DNA from: Anaerolineae bacterium | Lineage (GTDB): Bacteria; Chloroflexota; Anaerolineae; Aggregatilineales; Phototrophicaceae | Assembly: GCA_022823945.1 (NCBI GenBank) | Contig: JAJEBK010000053.1 | Coordinates: 62,001 to 126,000 of the forward strand | Length of the DNA stretch: 64,000 nt | Direction of reading: 5' to 3' | Program-made: the position numbers and the translations under genes | Notes under the pieces: model-generated | Told to the model about the DNA's origin: nothing | The model's database searches: none | Seen by the model: the letters and a program-made list of their open reading frames with translations, nothing else | Shown: piece after piece, positions 19,811 through 28,759 of the stretch | Layout of the letters: each line of letters opens with the position of its first letter | How positions within the stretch are numbered: the first letter of the stretch is position 1

Positions 19811-19930
19811 TGAATTTATGCAACAATCTAATGGAATGGCATAGGGGCAACACTGGCGTCGCCCACATGATTCTCGGTCGAGAATTGGGTGATTCAAATA
19901 TCGCCCCTACGGTTGCAAATGAGGGACGGG
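19811..19930. repeat. Interspersed repeat, family A, copy 1, in a 379-nt intergenic gap
   Basis: The gap 19592-19970 holds the clpC promoter region and this element. The left part (TGCAACAATCT... then TAGGGGCAAC and GTCGCCCACATGA) is repeated at 40530-40590 and, in part, at 32353-32385. Outer arms TAGGGGC and GCCCCTA are inverted, and the centre has an ATTCTCG/CGAGAAT palindrome. No gene is visible in the gap. Confidence 0.6.
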
Positions 19931-19970
19931 GCTGCAGTGAGGGGTACGGGAGCTTGTCCGGCCCGTCAAG

Positions 19971-21419
19971 TCAGTCGGCGCTGACCTCGGCAACTTCTTC
20001 GCTGACCTCGGCAGTGTCTTCCTCGGCCGGCAGGGTAACCGACTCCTGGATCGCCATCTCCCAATCCAGGTCCAGGTATTCTGTAGAATTGACCGACTTC
20101 AGACTCAGCCCCAGGCGGCGCTCTTTGATATCGATTTTGATGACGCGCAGCACTAATTCTTGACCGCGTCTGACCACATCGCGCGGGTGTTCGACTCGCG
20201 CTGCCGAAAGCTCGGAGATATGGATCAAACCTTCGACCGCTTCATAATCGTTGAGACGGGCAAATGCGCCGAACTGAGTCAGCTTGGTCACTGTCGCGCG
20301 AGCCAGTTGCCCGCGCCGCAACGATGTGGCGATCTCGTCCCAGGGGTCGCCCAGCACGCGCCGGCGGCTCAGCCCGATACGGTTCGCTTCAGGATTGACA
20401 CTGATGACTTCGACTTCGATTTCTTCGCCTAGGCTCAGCACCTGCCGCGGGTGGGTCACATGTCCCCATGCCAACTCGGACACATGCACCAAGCCTTCGC
20501 CACCGCCGATATCGACGAATGCGCCGAAATTCTCCAGGCTGACCACCTTGCCCTTGCGAATCTCGCCCACCGTCAGCTCGGCGATCAGCGACTCTTTGCG
20601 TTTGACGCGGACTTCGCGGGTGGCGGCTCGCTCGGACAAAATCAGCCGATTGCGGTGGCGGTCGACTTCCATGACCTTGACGCCGATGGGCTGGTTGACC
20701 ATCGGGCTATAGCGCTCTTCGGGCGTGTTGCCGCTGATTTGGCGCGCGCGACTCTCGGACAACTGGCTCTGTGGCACGAAGCCGCGCAGCCGCCCAAAAC
20801 GCACGATAAGCCCGCCTTTGTTGTAGCCGCCGATCAGCGCTTCGTAGACCGCCTTGGATTTGGCGAGCTTTTCCGCATGACGCCAGTCCATCTCTTCCAT
20901 GGCATGATTGATAGACAGCACCATTTTGCCGCGGTGATTGCGAGGATTGACCACATAGACATCGACTTGTGCGCCGACCACCAGCGACTCTAGCATGCGT
21001 TTGGTCATCAGCTCCAGTTCGCGTCCGGGCACGACGCCGATATCGCCTTCGCCCAGATCGACCAGTACGGCTGTCGGCGAAGTCTCGCAGATTGCGCCCT
21101 GATACACCTGGCCCCGCTGGTACTTTGGCTGCGCTTTGGCTGGCTCTGGCGCGGGCTGGGTGTTGGCGGCAGCCGATTCGCTGGCCTCGTCCGTTTCGAC
21201 AGGCTCTTCAGCTTCAGTCTTGTTGGCAGTTTCTGCCGAAGTGTCTGCGCTGTCCAAATCTGCCACAGCTTCAGTCGCTTCCTGCACTTCCTGGCTGGGC
21301 TTTTCGACTGGCGCTCCGGCGCTGGCTTCTGCAGGCGCAGTTGTCTCGACAGGTGGCAACTCGACAGGCGCAGGGGCTTCGATAGTCGCTTCGCGCGTGT
21401 CGTGTTCTTGGTCACTCAT
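19971..21419 (-). CDS. Multi-S1-domain RNA-binding protein (ribosomal protein S1-like)
   Basis: The protein is 482 aa. The first 95 residues are acidic, Ala/Glu/Pro-rich and probably disordered. Four S1 domains follow (about 97-170, 185-260, 275-350 and 365-435), recognised from repeats such as GQVYQGAICETSPTAVLVDLG, GKVVSLENFGAFVDIGGGEGLVHVSEL and GLIHISELS. An acidic tail ends the protein. The arrangement is that of the shorter S1 homologues of Gram-positive bacteria and Chloroflexota, involved in mRNA binding and translation. The gene has its own strong promoter at 21455-21482 and is transcribed away from the second ClpC-like gene's end. Confidence 0.9.
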   Translation of the reverse strand: MSDQEHDTREATIEAPAPVELPPVETTAPAEASAGAPVEKPSQEVQEATEAVADLDSADTSAETANKTEAEEPVETDEASESAAANTQPAPEPAKAQPKYQRGQVYQGAICETSPTAVLVDLGEGDIGVVPGRELELMTKRMLESLVVGAQVDVYVVNPRNHRGKMVLSINHAMEEMDWRHAEKLAKSKAVYEALIGGYNKGGLIVRFGRLRGFVPQSQLSESRARQISGNTPEERYSPMVNQPIGVKVMEVDRHRNRLILSERAATREVRVKRKESLIAELTVGEIRKGKVVSLENFGAFVDIGGGEGLVHVSELAWGHVTHPRQVLSLGEEIEVEVISVNPEANRIGLSRRRVLGDPWDEIATSLRRGQLARATVTKLTQFGAFARLNDYEAVEGLIHISELSAARVEHPRDVVRRGQELVLRVIKIDIKERRLGLSLKSVNSTEYLDLDWEMAIQESVTLPAEEDTAEVSEEVAEVSAD

Positions 21420-21454
21420 GGCAATTTCCGTATTTGCTAAGATGTTGGACGCTG

Positions 21455-21482
21455 ATTATAGCGATTGCGCTGGCATAGTCAA
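21455..21482 (-). promoter_or_regulatory. Sigma-A-type promoter of the S1-domain gene
   Basis: On the minus strand TTGACT (plus 21477-21482) and a perfect TATAAT (plus 21455-21460) are 16 nt apart, 36 nt upstream of the start codon. Confidence 0.8.
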
Positions 21483-21516
21483 AGGACAATTCGCGCAGCC
21501 TGCAGCGGATCTCTCG

Positions 21517-21560
21517 GTCATCCCGACAGGTCAGTGAGGCAAAGCGCGCGCGGATTTTGC
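21517..21560. repeat. Interspersed repeat, family B, partial copy 1
   Basis: The core CCCGACAGGTCAG then GAGGCAAA and GCGCGGATT matches the copies at 32290-32340 and 58060-58105, with lower identity and shorter flanks. It lies between the S1-domain gene and the ClpC-like gene. Confidence 0.55.
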
Positions 21561-21597
21561 AATAGGCAGAAGATGTTGTAAAGGCAGAGGCAATTCC

Positions 21598-24204
21598 TCA
21601 AGCCCGCGGTGGCGCTGGATAGGCGTCGATTTCGTCATCGTCTTCGGTGCGCGACAAAAAGTCGGCGAAGTCTTCTTCTTCGTAGCTCGCCTGATAATAG
21701 TCGCCCTGCGGATAATTCTCCGCGTAGTATTCGTCTGTGCCGCTATCGGCTGCTTCGCCAAAATCGCTGGATTGGTCGGCATGGCGGGTGAAAGACAACG
21801 CGCCCTCGCTCGCGTCTATGACGACCAGGTCGCCAGCGCGGAAGTCGCCTTTCAGCAAGTGGATGCTCAGCGGATTTTCGATATGTCGCTGGACAGCGCG
21901 GCGCAAGGGCCTCGCGCCAAATAGCGGGTCATAGCCCTGCCGGGCCAGCCAGTTGCGCGCCGACTCGGTCAGATGGATAGCCAGGCTAGATTCGTCCATG
22001 CGCGCCGCCAGCTCGCGCAGCTGCAAGTCGACCATTTGCTCGACTGCTTCCAGCGTGAGCGGCTCGAAGATGATGACTTCGTCGATGCGGTTGAGGAATT
22101 CGGGGCGGAAAGTATCGCGCATAGCCCGCTCGATCTGCTGATGATCGGCGACGGCGTCATCATCCTGCGGCAAGAAACCCAGCGCGCCGCCTTGCCTGGC
22201 AAACTCGGTGCCCAGGTTGCTGGTCATAATCAGGACTGTATTGCGGAAGTCGACGATATGCCCTTGCCCATCGGTCATGCGCCCATCTTCCAGCACTTGC
22301 AGCAGCGCGCTCCACACATCGGGATGGGCTTTTTCGATTTCGTCAAAGAGGATGACCCGGTACGGTCGGCGGCGGACAGCTTCGGTCAATTGTCCGCCAG
22401 CTTCATAGCCTACATAACCCGGTGGCGCGCCAAACAGGCGGCTGACGGTATGCTTTTCGCGGTATTCGCTCATATCGACGCGCACCAGATTGTCTTCGTC
22501 GTCGAACATGAACTCTGCCAGCGCCTTCGCCAATTCGGTTTTGCCGACGCCGCTGGAGCCGAGGAAGATGAAGGAGCCTATAGGACGTTTGGGGTCTTTC
22601 AAGCCGCTGCGCGCCCGGCGGATGGCGTCCGAAAGCGCCACGATCGCCTTCTTTTGGCCGATGACCCGCCCACTGATGACTTCTTCCATGCGCAGCAGCT
22701 TTTCCGATTCAGTTTCCAGCATGTTCTGCACAGGGATGCCCGTCCACTGCTCGACCACCTGGGCGACATTGTCGGCGGTGACCAGTTCGTCCAGGGTGTT
22801 TTCTTGACGCCAGGTGTGGTGGGCGAGCTCGTATTGTTCTTCCAACTGGATGCGCTGCATTTTGCAATCGGCGGCGCGCTCGTAATCTCGCGACAAACCG
22901 GCTGCCTGCTCTTCCATTGCCAGTTGTTCGATGGTCCCGCGCATCTCTTTGAGGTAGGACGGCATGGAAAAGAGGGCGACGCGCAGCTTGGCGGCGGCTT
23001 CGTCCAACAGGTCGATGGCTTTGTCGGGCAGTTTGCGCTCGGTCAAATAGCGGGCGGACAAGCGGGCTGAAGCTTCGATGGCGTCATCGGCGATATTGAC
23101 ATTGTGATGCGCCTCGTAGCGGTCGCGCAAGCCATAGAGCATGTCGATGGTGTCGTCGATATTCGGCTCTTCCACAAAGATGGGCGCGAATCGGCGATCA
23201 AGCGCGCTGTCTTTTTCTATATGCTGGCGATATTCGTCCATGGTTGTCGCGCCGACGGTCTGCAGCTCGCCGCGGGCCAAAGCCGGCTTCATCATATTGC
23301 CCGCATCCATTGCGCCGCTGGCCGCGCCCGCGCCAACCACCTGATGCAACTCGTCAATGAAGAGGATGATCTCGCCTTCAGAGCGCTGGATCTCTTCGAT
23401 TGTGCTCTTCAACCGTTCTTCAAATTCGCCACGGAAGCGGCTGCCCGCCAGCATGGCGCTGAGGTCGAGGCTGAGCACGCGTTTGCCCAGCAGCAGGTCG
23501 GGCACATCATTGCTGGCGATCTTTTGCGCCAAGCCCTCGACGATAGCGGTCTTGCCGACGCCTGCTTGGCCGATCAGCACCGGGTTGTTTTTTGTGCGCC
23601 GGCTGAGCACCTGGATGACACGCAGAATCTCGGCATCGCGCCCGATGACAGGATCGAGCTTGCCTTCGTGCGCCAGACGGGTCAGGTCTGTGCTGTATTT
23701 TTCCAGTGTGCGATAGCGGCTTTCGGCTTGCGGATCGGTGACGCGCTGTCCGCCACGGATGTCTTTGACGGCATCGGCGACCCGCTCGCGGGTGATGTTG
23801 TATTCGGCAAAAGTCCTGGAGACGGCAGTGTTGCGCTCGCCAAGCAGGGCGAGAAAGATGTGCTCGGTGCTGATGTACTGGTCGCGCAGGCGGTTGGCTT
23901 CTTCGTTGGCGCGGTCGATGACACTTTTCAGGCGCGGTGTGATAAATACCTGGTTGGCACCTTGCCCATAAATGGTGGCGGTGCGCGGGCTTTGCCGCAA
24001 TATGTCGTCCACGCGCGAACGAAGCCCGCTGGCATCAATGCTCAACTGCTCGAGGATATGGGGCACCAGGCCGTCGGTCTGTTCCAGCAGGGCGAGCAAT
24101 ATGTGCTCGGTATCGACCTGGGAATGACTGTAACGGTGCAAGATTTCATAGGCGCGGGCGGCGGCATCCTGGGCGCGTTCGGTAAAGCGGTCGAATCGGA
24201 TCAT
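21598..24204 (-). CDS. Second ClpC/ClpB-family AAA+ unfoldase, divergent
   Basis: The protein is 868 aa. Clp-N repeats occupy residues 5-72 and 83-150. Walker A of AAA-1 is GQAGVGKTA (212-220), where most relatives have GEPGVGKTA. Walker A of AAA-2 is GSSGVGKTE in place of GPTGVGKTE. The middle segment is short and carries a UVR-like motif ([17 protein letters not shown]), so it is ClpC-like rather than ClpB-like. An ALGF loop could dock ClpP. Unlike the neighbouring clpC it has a 60-residue acidic, Tyr-rich tail. Both copies have intact catalytic machinery and are probably specialised paralogues. Nothing is seen in the 171-nt gap 24205-24376 downstream of the toxin gene's end. Confidence 0.9.
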   Translation of the reverse strand: MIRFDRFTERAQDAAARAYEILHRYSHSQVDTEHILLALLEQTDGLVPHILEQLSIDASGLRSRVDDILRQSPRTATIYGQGANQVFITPRLKSVIDRANEEANRLRDQYISTEHIFLALLGERNTAVSRTFAEYNITRERVADAVKDIRGGQRVTDPQAESRYRTLEKYSTDLTRLAHEGKLDPVIGRDAEILRVIQVLSRRTKNNPVLIGQAGVGKTAIVEGLAQKIASNDVPDLLLGKRVLSLDLSAMLAGSRFRGEFEERLKSTIEEIQRSEGEIILFIDELHQVVGAGAASGAMDAGNMMKPALARGELQTVGATTMDEYRQHIEKDSALDRRFAPIFVEEPNIDDTIDMLYGLRDRYEAHHNVNIADDAIEASARLSARYLTERKLPDKAIDLLDEAAAKLRVALFSMPSYLKEMRGTIEQLAMEEQAAGLSRDYERAADCKMQRIQLEEQYELAHHTWRQENTLDELVTADNVAQVVEQWTGIPVQNMLETESEKLLRMEEVISGRVIGQKKAIVALSDAIRRARSGLKDPKRPIGSFIFLGSSGVGKTELAKALAEFMFDDEDNLVRVDMSEYREKHTVSRLFGAPPGYVGYEAGGQLTEAVRRRPYRVILFDEIEKAHPDVWSALLQVLEDGRMTDGQGHIVDFRNTVLIMTSNLGTEFARQGGALGFLPQDDDAVADHQQIERAMRDTFRPEFLNRIDEVIIFEPLTLEAVEQMVDLQLRELAARMDESSLAIHLTESARNWLARQGYDPLFGARPLRRAVQRHIENPLSIHLLKGDFRAGDLVVIDASEGALSFTRHADQSSDFGEAADSGTDEYYAENYPQGDYYQASYEEEDFADFLSRTEDDDEIDAYPAPPRA

Positions 24205-24376
24205 GGGAGGTCCTCTATCGGCGAGCTGACAGGCGCGCTGCGAACGCCTATTTTACTATCAGGCGAGAATCGCGCCTAGCCTGTGCGGCGTATGATAGGG
24301 GCAGAGTGTAAGAGAATTGTTGGACTTGCCGACAATGTGGGCTAACGCAGCCAGCAAAAGCAAATGGCTTATCGAG

Positions 24377-24754
24377 TCAAGCCGTGCGCCCTGGTGCTGT
24401 CAGTCCGATACACAGGGCGATTGCTGACAACACTTCTTGCAACAAGTTATCCGAAGTGACTTCTCCGCGTTTTCTGACGAAGCGATCAGTGGACACGGAC
24501 TTCAATTGAAAAGTATCGGCAAAGGAATCGTGGTCGAGGCCATTGGTCGCATTTGCGCGGATACCGACCATCCAGAAATGTCTCAAGAATTGTGGATTGC
24601 CTGATGTAATCGGGACAACCAATCGCAACCTCAAACGCCCAGCATTGCGAACATTTATCACTAGGGCAGGATGAAGCCTCCGGATTTCATCGCCGCGCGT
24701 ACGGTCGAAATTCACATCCCAAATCTCTCTTCGTCTTGGATCAATGACCGCCAT
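24377..24754 (-). CDS. PemK/MazF-family toxin (endoribonuclease)
   Basis: The protein is 125 aa. The N-terminal motif RREIWDVNFDRTRGDEIRR matches the beta1-loop of PemK/MazF ribonucleases, followed by HPALVINV and VVPITS. The family cleaves mRNA at short sequences. Its start lies 2 nt after the stop of the XRE-ImmA/IrrE gene, so the two are co-transcribed, with the presumed antitoxin first. The usual Arg-Pro after the loop is His-Pro here, which leaves some doubt about full activity. Confidence 0.82.
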   Translation of the reverse strand: MAVIDPRRREIWDVNFDRTRGDEIRRLHPALVINVRNAGRLRLRLVVPITSGNPQFLRHFWMVGIRANATNGLDHDSFADTFQLKSVSTDRFVRKRGEVTSDNLLQEVLSAIALCIGLTAPGRTA

Positions 24755-24756
24755 GG

Positions 24757-25926
24757 CTAGAATTCTTCCTCGCCATAGGCTTCAAATATATTGAACTCGA
24801 CATCTTTCGCCCACTCAAACATTTGTGCGCCCCATTTGTCGCGTTCTGCTTCGTCCATTCTGAGCAGTTCGGTGGCGCTGGGGTACTTACCTCTTGTCAT
24901 CAATTCGTCCAGTTGCTCGACAGGTTCCAAATCCAAGATCGCGAGCCGATCTGGCTCAATCAATCGCTCGGCCAAAGCTCGATGCGCCATTTGCTTCAGT
25001 AAAAGCGTCTCTTCGTCGCCCAGGTACTCGCCCGGTTCGTCCTTTCGCCATCCGCGCTTGGATAGTTCTATGAATTGATTCTTGTAAGTGTGGTCGTTGA
25101 TTATGTTCAGGTCTCTGGCGCGCCCCAGCCATGCCGCCATGCTCATGCCGTACTTGCGCTTTAGAGTCTTGAGTTCGCGCCAACTGAGTTCAGGTCGATT
25201 GTTGCCCAGCTCACGCAGGGCATGTTCCTCTGGAACCAGGAAAGCCGCCGCAAAGCGATGTGCGAGCTTTTCTTCGTCCTCGACTGCATTCGATGTGTCC
25301 ATGACGAGATGACCAATTTCGTGGGCGAGAGTAAAGCGAATGCGGTCGGTGCTTTTGTTTTGATTTATCACGGTAACTGGGTATTCGCCGCACCAGCCAG
25401 ACAAGCCATCAAATTCGCCACTCTCGTCATCCCAGCCGATCACAATCATGCCTTTGTCTTCAGCCGTCTGCACCAGATTGTCCAGAGGACGATCACCCAC
25501 TTTCCATGCCTTTCGCAAGTGATTGGCTCGTTCTTCGGCTTCTTCAAAGCGGCGTACAGGCACCGGTTCTGGCAGTGCAGCCGACGCATTAGGATACAAA
25601 AGGGAATGCAATTCGACCTGCAATTCCGCCAGATCTGCGGCATAAGCTTTAAGCGATTCTTGCTTTGTTTTGCCAAATCTGCTCTGACGCCGAAATGCTG
25701 ACCACCGCACTTCGATTTCGGGATGATGAAAAAGGTAAGAACCTGGCACATCAAGCACACCGCTTGCCAGCAACATGAAGCGCGCAGACGGAAAACTCTT
25801 GCCCGTTTCGTACTTCGAAATAGCCTGCTTCGTGATACTAAATCCAACTTCCTTGACGGCATCTGCCAACTGCTGCTGTGTCATGCCCGCCAACATACGC
25901 GCTTGCTTGAGCCTCGCCCCAATCAT
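24757..25926 (-). CDS. XRE-type regulator fused to an ImmA/IrrE metallopeptidase
   Basis: The protein is 389 aa. A helix-turn-helix domain (residues 1-60, with GMTQQQLADAV and QAISKYETGKSFPSA) is joined by a linker to an ImmA/IrrE peptidase domain that contains the zinc-binding HEIGHLVMD near residue 210. The C-terminal 150 residues are of unknown fold. Such fusions act as antitoxins or as stress-responsive repressors that cleave a partner. It is placed immediately before a PemK/MazF toxin, so I infer an antitoxin that represses its own promoter. ATG at 25926 follows GGGGGTGG. Its promoter and operator are at 25937-25979. Confidence 0.85.
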   Translation of the reverse strand: MIGARLKQARMLAGMTQQQLADAVKEVGFSITKQAISKYETGKSFPSARFMLLASGVLDVPGSYLFHHPEIEVRWSAFRRQSRFGKTKQESLKAYAADLAELQVELHSLLYPNASAALPEPVPVRRFEEAEERANHLRKAWKVGDRPLDNLVQTAEDKGMIVIGWDDESGEFDGLSGWCGEYPVTVINQNKSTDRIRFTLAHEIGHLVMDTSNAVEDEEKLAHRFAAAFLVPEEHALRELGNNRPELSWRELKTLKRKYGMSMAAWLGRARDLNIINDHTYKNQFIELSKRGWRKDEPGEYLGDEETLLLKQMAHRALAERLIEPDRLAILDLEPVEQLDELMTRGKYPSATELLRMDEAERDKWGAQMFEWAKDVEFNIFEAYGEEEF

Positions 25927-25936
25927 TTGCCACCCC

Positions 25937-25979
25937 CTTGTCCTGTTGACAAGTTTACTATATTCTCGCAAAAAGTCAA
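25937..25979 (-). promoter_or_regulatory. Promoter and operator of the toxin-antitoxin operon
   Basis: On the minus strand TTGACT (plus 25974-25979) and TAAACT (plus 25952-25957) are 16 nt apart. A 6-bp inverted repeat CTTGTC-N5-GACAAG (25937-25953) overlaps the -10 and start site, as expected for autorepression by the XRE protein. Confidence 0.6.
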
Positions 25980-25982
25980 CAA

Positions 25983-27155
25983 TTATTGTCTTAGAATCCC
26001 CGCATACACGCGCTCCATATCTGCTGCTACACACGCCCAGCTGTACTTCTCCCGCGCCAGCAGCCGGGCATCCGCGCCCATCTCTTGCCGCAGCGACTCG
26101 TCATGCAGCAGGCGCCGCAGCGCCGCAGCGAACGCATCGACAGTCGCTTTTGCGACAAACCCCGCCCCTGCTTCCGCGACCTCGTTCATGTTGCAGCCCG
26201 GCGAAAGCACGACTGGCAAGCCCGCGGCCAGCGCCTCAAGCACGGCGATCGACTGGCCTTCGCCGACAGCCGGCAGGGCAAAGACATCGGCCGCGCTCAG
26301 TGCGCCCAGCCGTTGCGAGCCATCCAGGTAGCCCGCGAAGACGATTCGATTATCTCCCGCCGCCATGTTGCGCAGCGTCCGCAGCATGCCTTCGTCCGGT
26401 CCCACGATCAGCAAGCGGCTATCCGCGACATCCGCCGCCAAAAAAGCCCGCAGCAGCACATCGACGCCTTTGCGCGCCTGCAAACGTCCCATGTACAAGA
26501 CTGTCGGCGCTGCCCCCAAGCCAAAGCGAACGCGAAAATCGGTCGCAGCGGGCAACGTTTCGAATTCGCGCAGGTTCACGCCATTGGGAATCACGTTGGT
26601 CGCAGGCTGACGGGCTGATGCCAGCGTCGCCCAGAGCTGCTCTGCTTCGACAAGTTCGGTTTTTGTCAGGGCGATGATGTGGTCTATGCGAGAAAGCAGC
26701 TGCCGGCTCAACAGCCGATCCCACCCCGCTTTGAGCCAACTTCGCCCGGTGCCGAGATTGAGTGTGCCATGTGGCGAAAGCGCAATCGGCACTTGCATAG
26801 CTGCTGCAAGGGGCGCCACCAGCAGATTCTCCGCCGTGCGCAGCTCGTGAAGGTGCAGCACATCGACATCGGGCAAGATGGTTTTGGCCGCCCTGCGCAG
26901 GTCCCGCGGCGTCGACAGATTCAGCCCGCCGCGCAGCCAGACCGAAGCATTGCGACAGCGCACAATGCGGATGTCGCTGTGAGTCTCATCCAGGGGACCG
27001 GCATAACGTTGCCGCTGGTCGAATGCGTCTGTCGTCAGAATGGTGATACGATGTCCGCGAGCCGCCAGCGCCCCGGCCAGCCCCTCTACCGCGCGTACGA
27101 CGCCGCCAAAGGCATAGGCTGGCGCATAATAGGGCGTCAGCTGCAAGATGTGCAT
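25983..27155 (-). CDS. GT4-family glycosyltransferase
   Basis: The protein is 390 aa with a GT-B fold. An N-terminal PYYAPAYAFGGVVRAVEGLA acceptor-domain loop, a mid-protein VIPNGVNLREF, then YMGRLQARKGVDVLL and the C-terminal E-x7-E stretch (EGQSIAVLEALAAGLPVVLSP) are typical of GT4 retaining enzymes. It should transfer a nucleotide-activated sugar to a glycan or lipid. It is 7 nt downstream of the flippase gene, so both belong to one surface-polysaccharide operon. Acceptor and sugar are not predictable. Confidence 0.9.
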   Translation of the reverse strand: MHILQLTPYYAPAYAFGGVVRAVEGLAGALAARGHRITILTTDAFDQRQRYAGPLDETHSDIRIVRCRNASVWLRGGLNLSTPRDLRRAAKTILPDVDVLHLHELRTAENLLVAPLAAAMQVPIALSPHGTLNLGTGRSWLKAGWDRLLSRQLLSRIDHIIALTKTELVEAEQLWATLASARQPATNVIPNGVNLREFETLPAATDFRVRFGLGAAPTVLYMGRLQARKGVDVLLRAFLAADVADSRLLIVGPDEGMLRTLRNMAAGDNRIVFAGYLDGSQRLGALSAADVFALPAVGEGQSIAVLEALAAGLPVVLSPGCNMNEVAEAGAGFVAKATVDAFAAALRRLLHDESLRQEMGADARLLAREKYSWACVAADMERVYAGILRQ

Positions 27156-27162
27156 GCGCGGC

Positions 27163-28695
27163 TCACCAGCTCATTTTCGTATCGCGCTTCCAGATGCGCC
27201 CCAACTGCGAGCCGCCAGGCAGCGCCGCTAGCAGCCGATAGAGCAGGTCCCAGTCGTCGGCGCCCAGCACGCGCATTGCCAAAATGCCCCCCACATAGAC
27301 GCAAAGCCCGCCCAGAACAGGCAGCGCGATGAATGCTTCGCGCAGCGCCAGCATCGCCAGAGCGGTCGGCAGACAGATCAGCAGCAGACGCGCAGACACC
27401 CCAGCCAATGCCAGCGCTCGCCAGCCCAGCGCGCGGAAGCTCGCCAGCAGCAGCGCCACGATCAACAGTTCGCCGATGATGGACGCGACCACTGCGCCTC
27501 GCGCATCGCCCCAACTGAAGAGCAGCAGCAGGCTCAGCGCGACATTCAATGCCAGGCCGCAAGCGCGAATCGCCAGCAGAAGCCGCTGCCGATTTTGGAT
27601 GAGCAGCGCCTTGCTAAAGACATTGCCGAACATGGTGATGGCGGTGAACCAGATCAGCAAGCGCAGGATATCTGCCGATGCCGCATAAGCCTCGCCCAGC
27701 AGCGGCAGGATGATCGCCTCGGCCAAGATGCTGATGCCCAGGGCCAGCGGCAGCCCAACCAGCAGCATGTACAGCGCCAGTTTTTCGATCAAGAAACCGA
27801 AGATGGGATTGCGTCCCTGTTCATGATAGCGCGAAAGTAACGGATAGGCCGCCACCAGCACCGAACTGCTGATCAACTCGATCACGCCATAATTGATCAC
27901 GAAAGCGACAACCAGGTAGCCTGTGATGCGCTCGCCCAAGATGCCGGTCGTCAAGAGCTTGTCGGCATGTTGATAAGCCAGCGTAAGCAGCGATGACAGT
28001 GCCAGCGGCGCGCTGTTGACCAGCAGCCGGCGGGCAAGGTCGCGATCCAGGGGAAAATGTGGTTTGATGCCGGCGCGAAAGTTCAGGCTAACCAGCGCCA
28101 GCGAGCGCAGGATGCCCGAGACAAGCGCTGCTGCATATACGCCCAGCAATCCCCAGCCCAGCGTCAAAGCCAGCAGCGCCATGCCGATGCGCAGGAAGAT
28201 ATGCACGATCTCGACTGCCGAGGTCAACACCATGCGCTCGCGCGAGAGCAAGAGATCGTAGGCCATGTTTCCGAAGATGTCGACGAAGAGGTTGCAGCCG
28301 GCCAGCGCCGCAAATGCCCGCAGAGACTCGCTGTAGCCCAGCGACAGGCTGTTCATGCCCACATAAGCCAGCAGCGCCAGCAAAGTCTGCGAGAACAGCA
28401 TGGCTGTCCAGTACTTGCCGGCTTTTTCTGGCGCGCGAGCTACATCGCGGATGACGATCAATCCCATGCTGAAGCTGGCGAGCGCAGCCGCATTTGCCAT
28501 CAGCCCGCCGATTGTGCCATAGATGCCATATTCGCCTGGTCCCAGCCACAGCGAGAGCACCAATTGCCAACCAAAGAGCGCGCCTTTGCTGATAACGCTG
28601 GCGATCATCAAGGCGCTGATGTTGCGGGCAGCGCGCCGGGCATCGCCTCCGCTCATGGATGTCGCTCCAGTCGCTCGCGTTGTGTTGGATGCCAT
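27163..28695 (-). CDS. Oligosaccharide flippase (MATE/MVF superfamily, Wzx-like)
   Basis: The protein is 510 aa with about 14 membrane helices. The N-terminal segment ARNISALMIASVISKGALF and LGPGEYGIYG are typical of the polysaccharide transport branch. Family members flip undecaprenyl-linked oligosaccharides across the membrane. The ATG at 28695 is 65 nt from the divergent FolC-like start; a shorter start at 28656 with GGAG 10 nt upstream is also possible. It pairs with the GT4 enzyme downstream. Confidence 0.88.
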   Translation of the reverse strand: MASNTTRATGATSMSGGDARRAARNISALMIASVISKGALFGWQLVLSLWLGPGEYGIYGTIGGLMANAAALASFSMGLIVIRDVARAPEKAGKYWTAMLFSQTLLALLAYVGMNSLSLGYSESLRAFAALAGCNLFVDIFGNMAYDLLLSRERMVLTSAVEIVHIFLRIGMALLALTLGWGLLGVYAAALVSGILRSLALVSLNFRAGIKPHFPLDRDLARRLLVNSAPLALSSLLTLAYQHADKLLTTGILGERITGYLVVAFVINYGVIELISSSVLVAAYPLLSRYHEQGRNPIFGFLIEKLALYMLLVGLPLALGISILAEAIILPLLGEAYAASADILRLLIWFTAITMFGNVFSKALLIQNRQRLLLAIRACGLALNVALSLLLLFSWGDARGAVVASIIGELLIVALLLASFRALGWRALALAGVSARLLLICLPTALAMLALREAFIALPVLGGLCVYVGGILAMRVLGADDWDLLYRLLAALPGGSQLGRIWKRDTKMSW

Positions 28696-28759
28696 TTGCC
28701 TTGCCAAAACCTCACCCAGCGGGCAGGATTATGCCTGTGCGAGCGACGGAACTGAGCCC

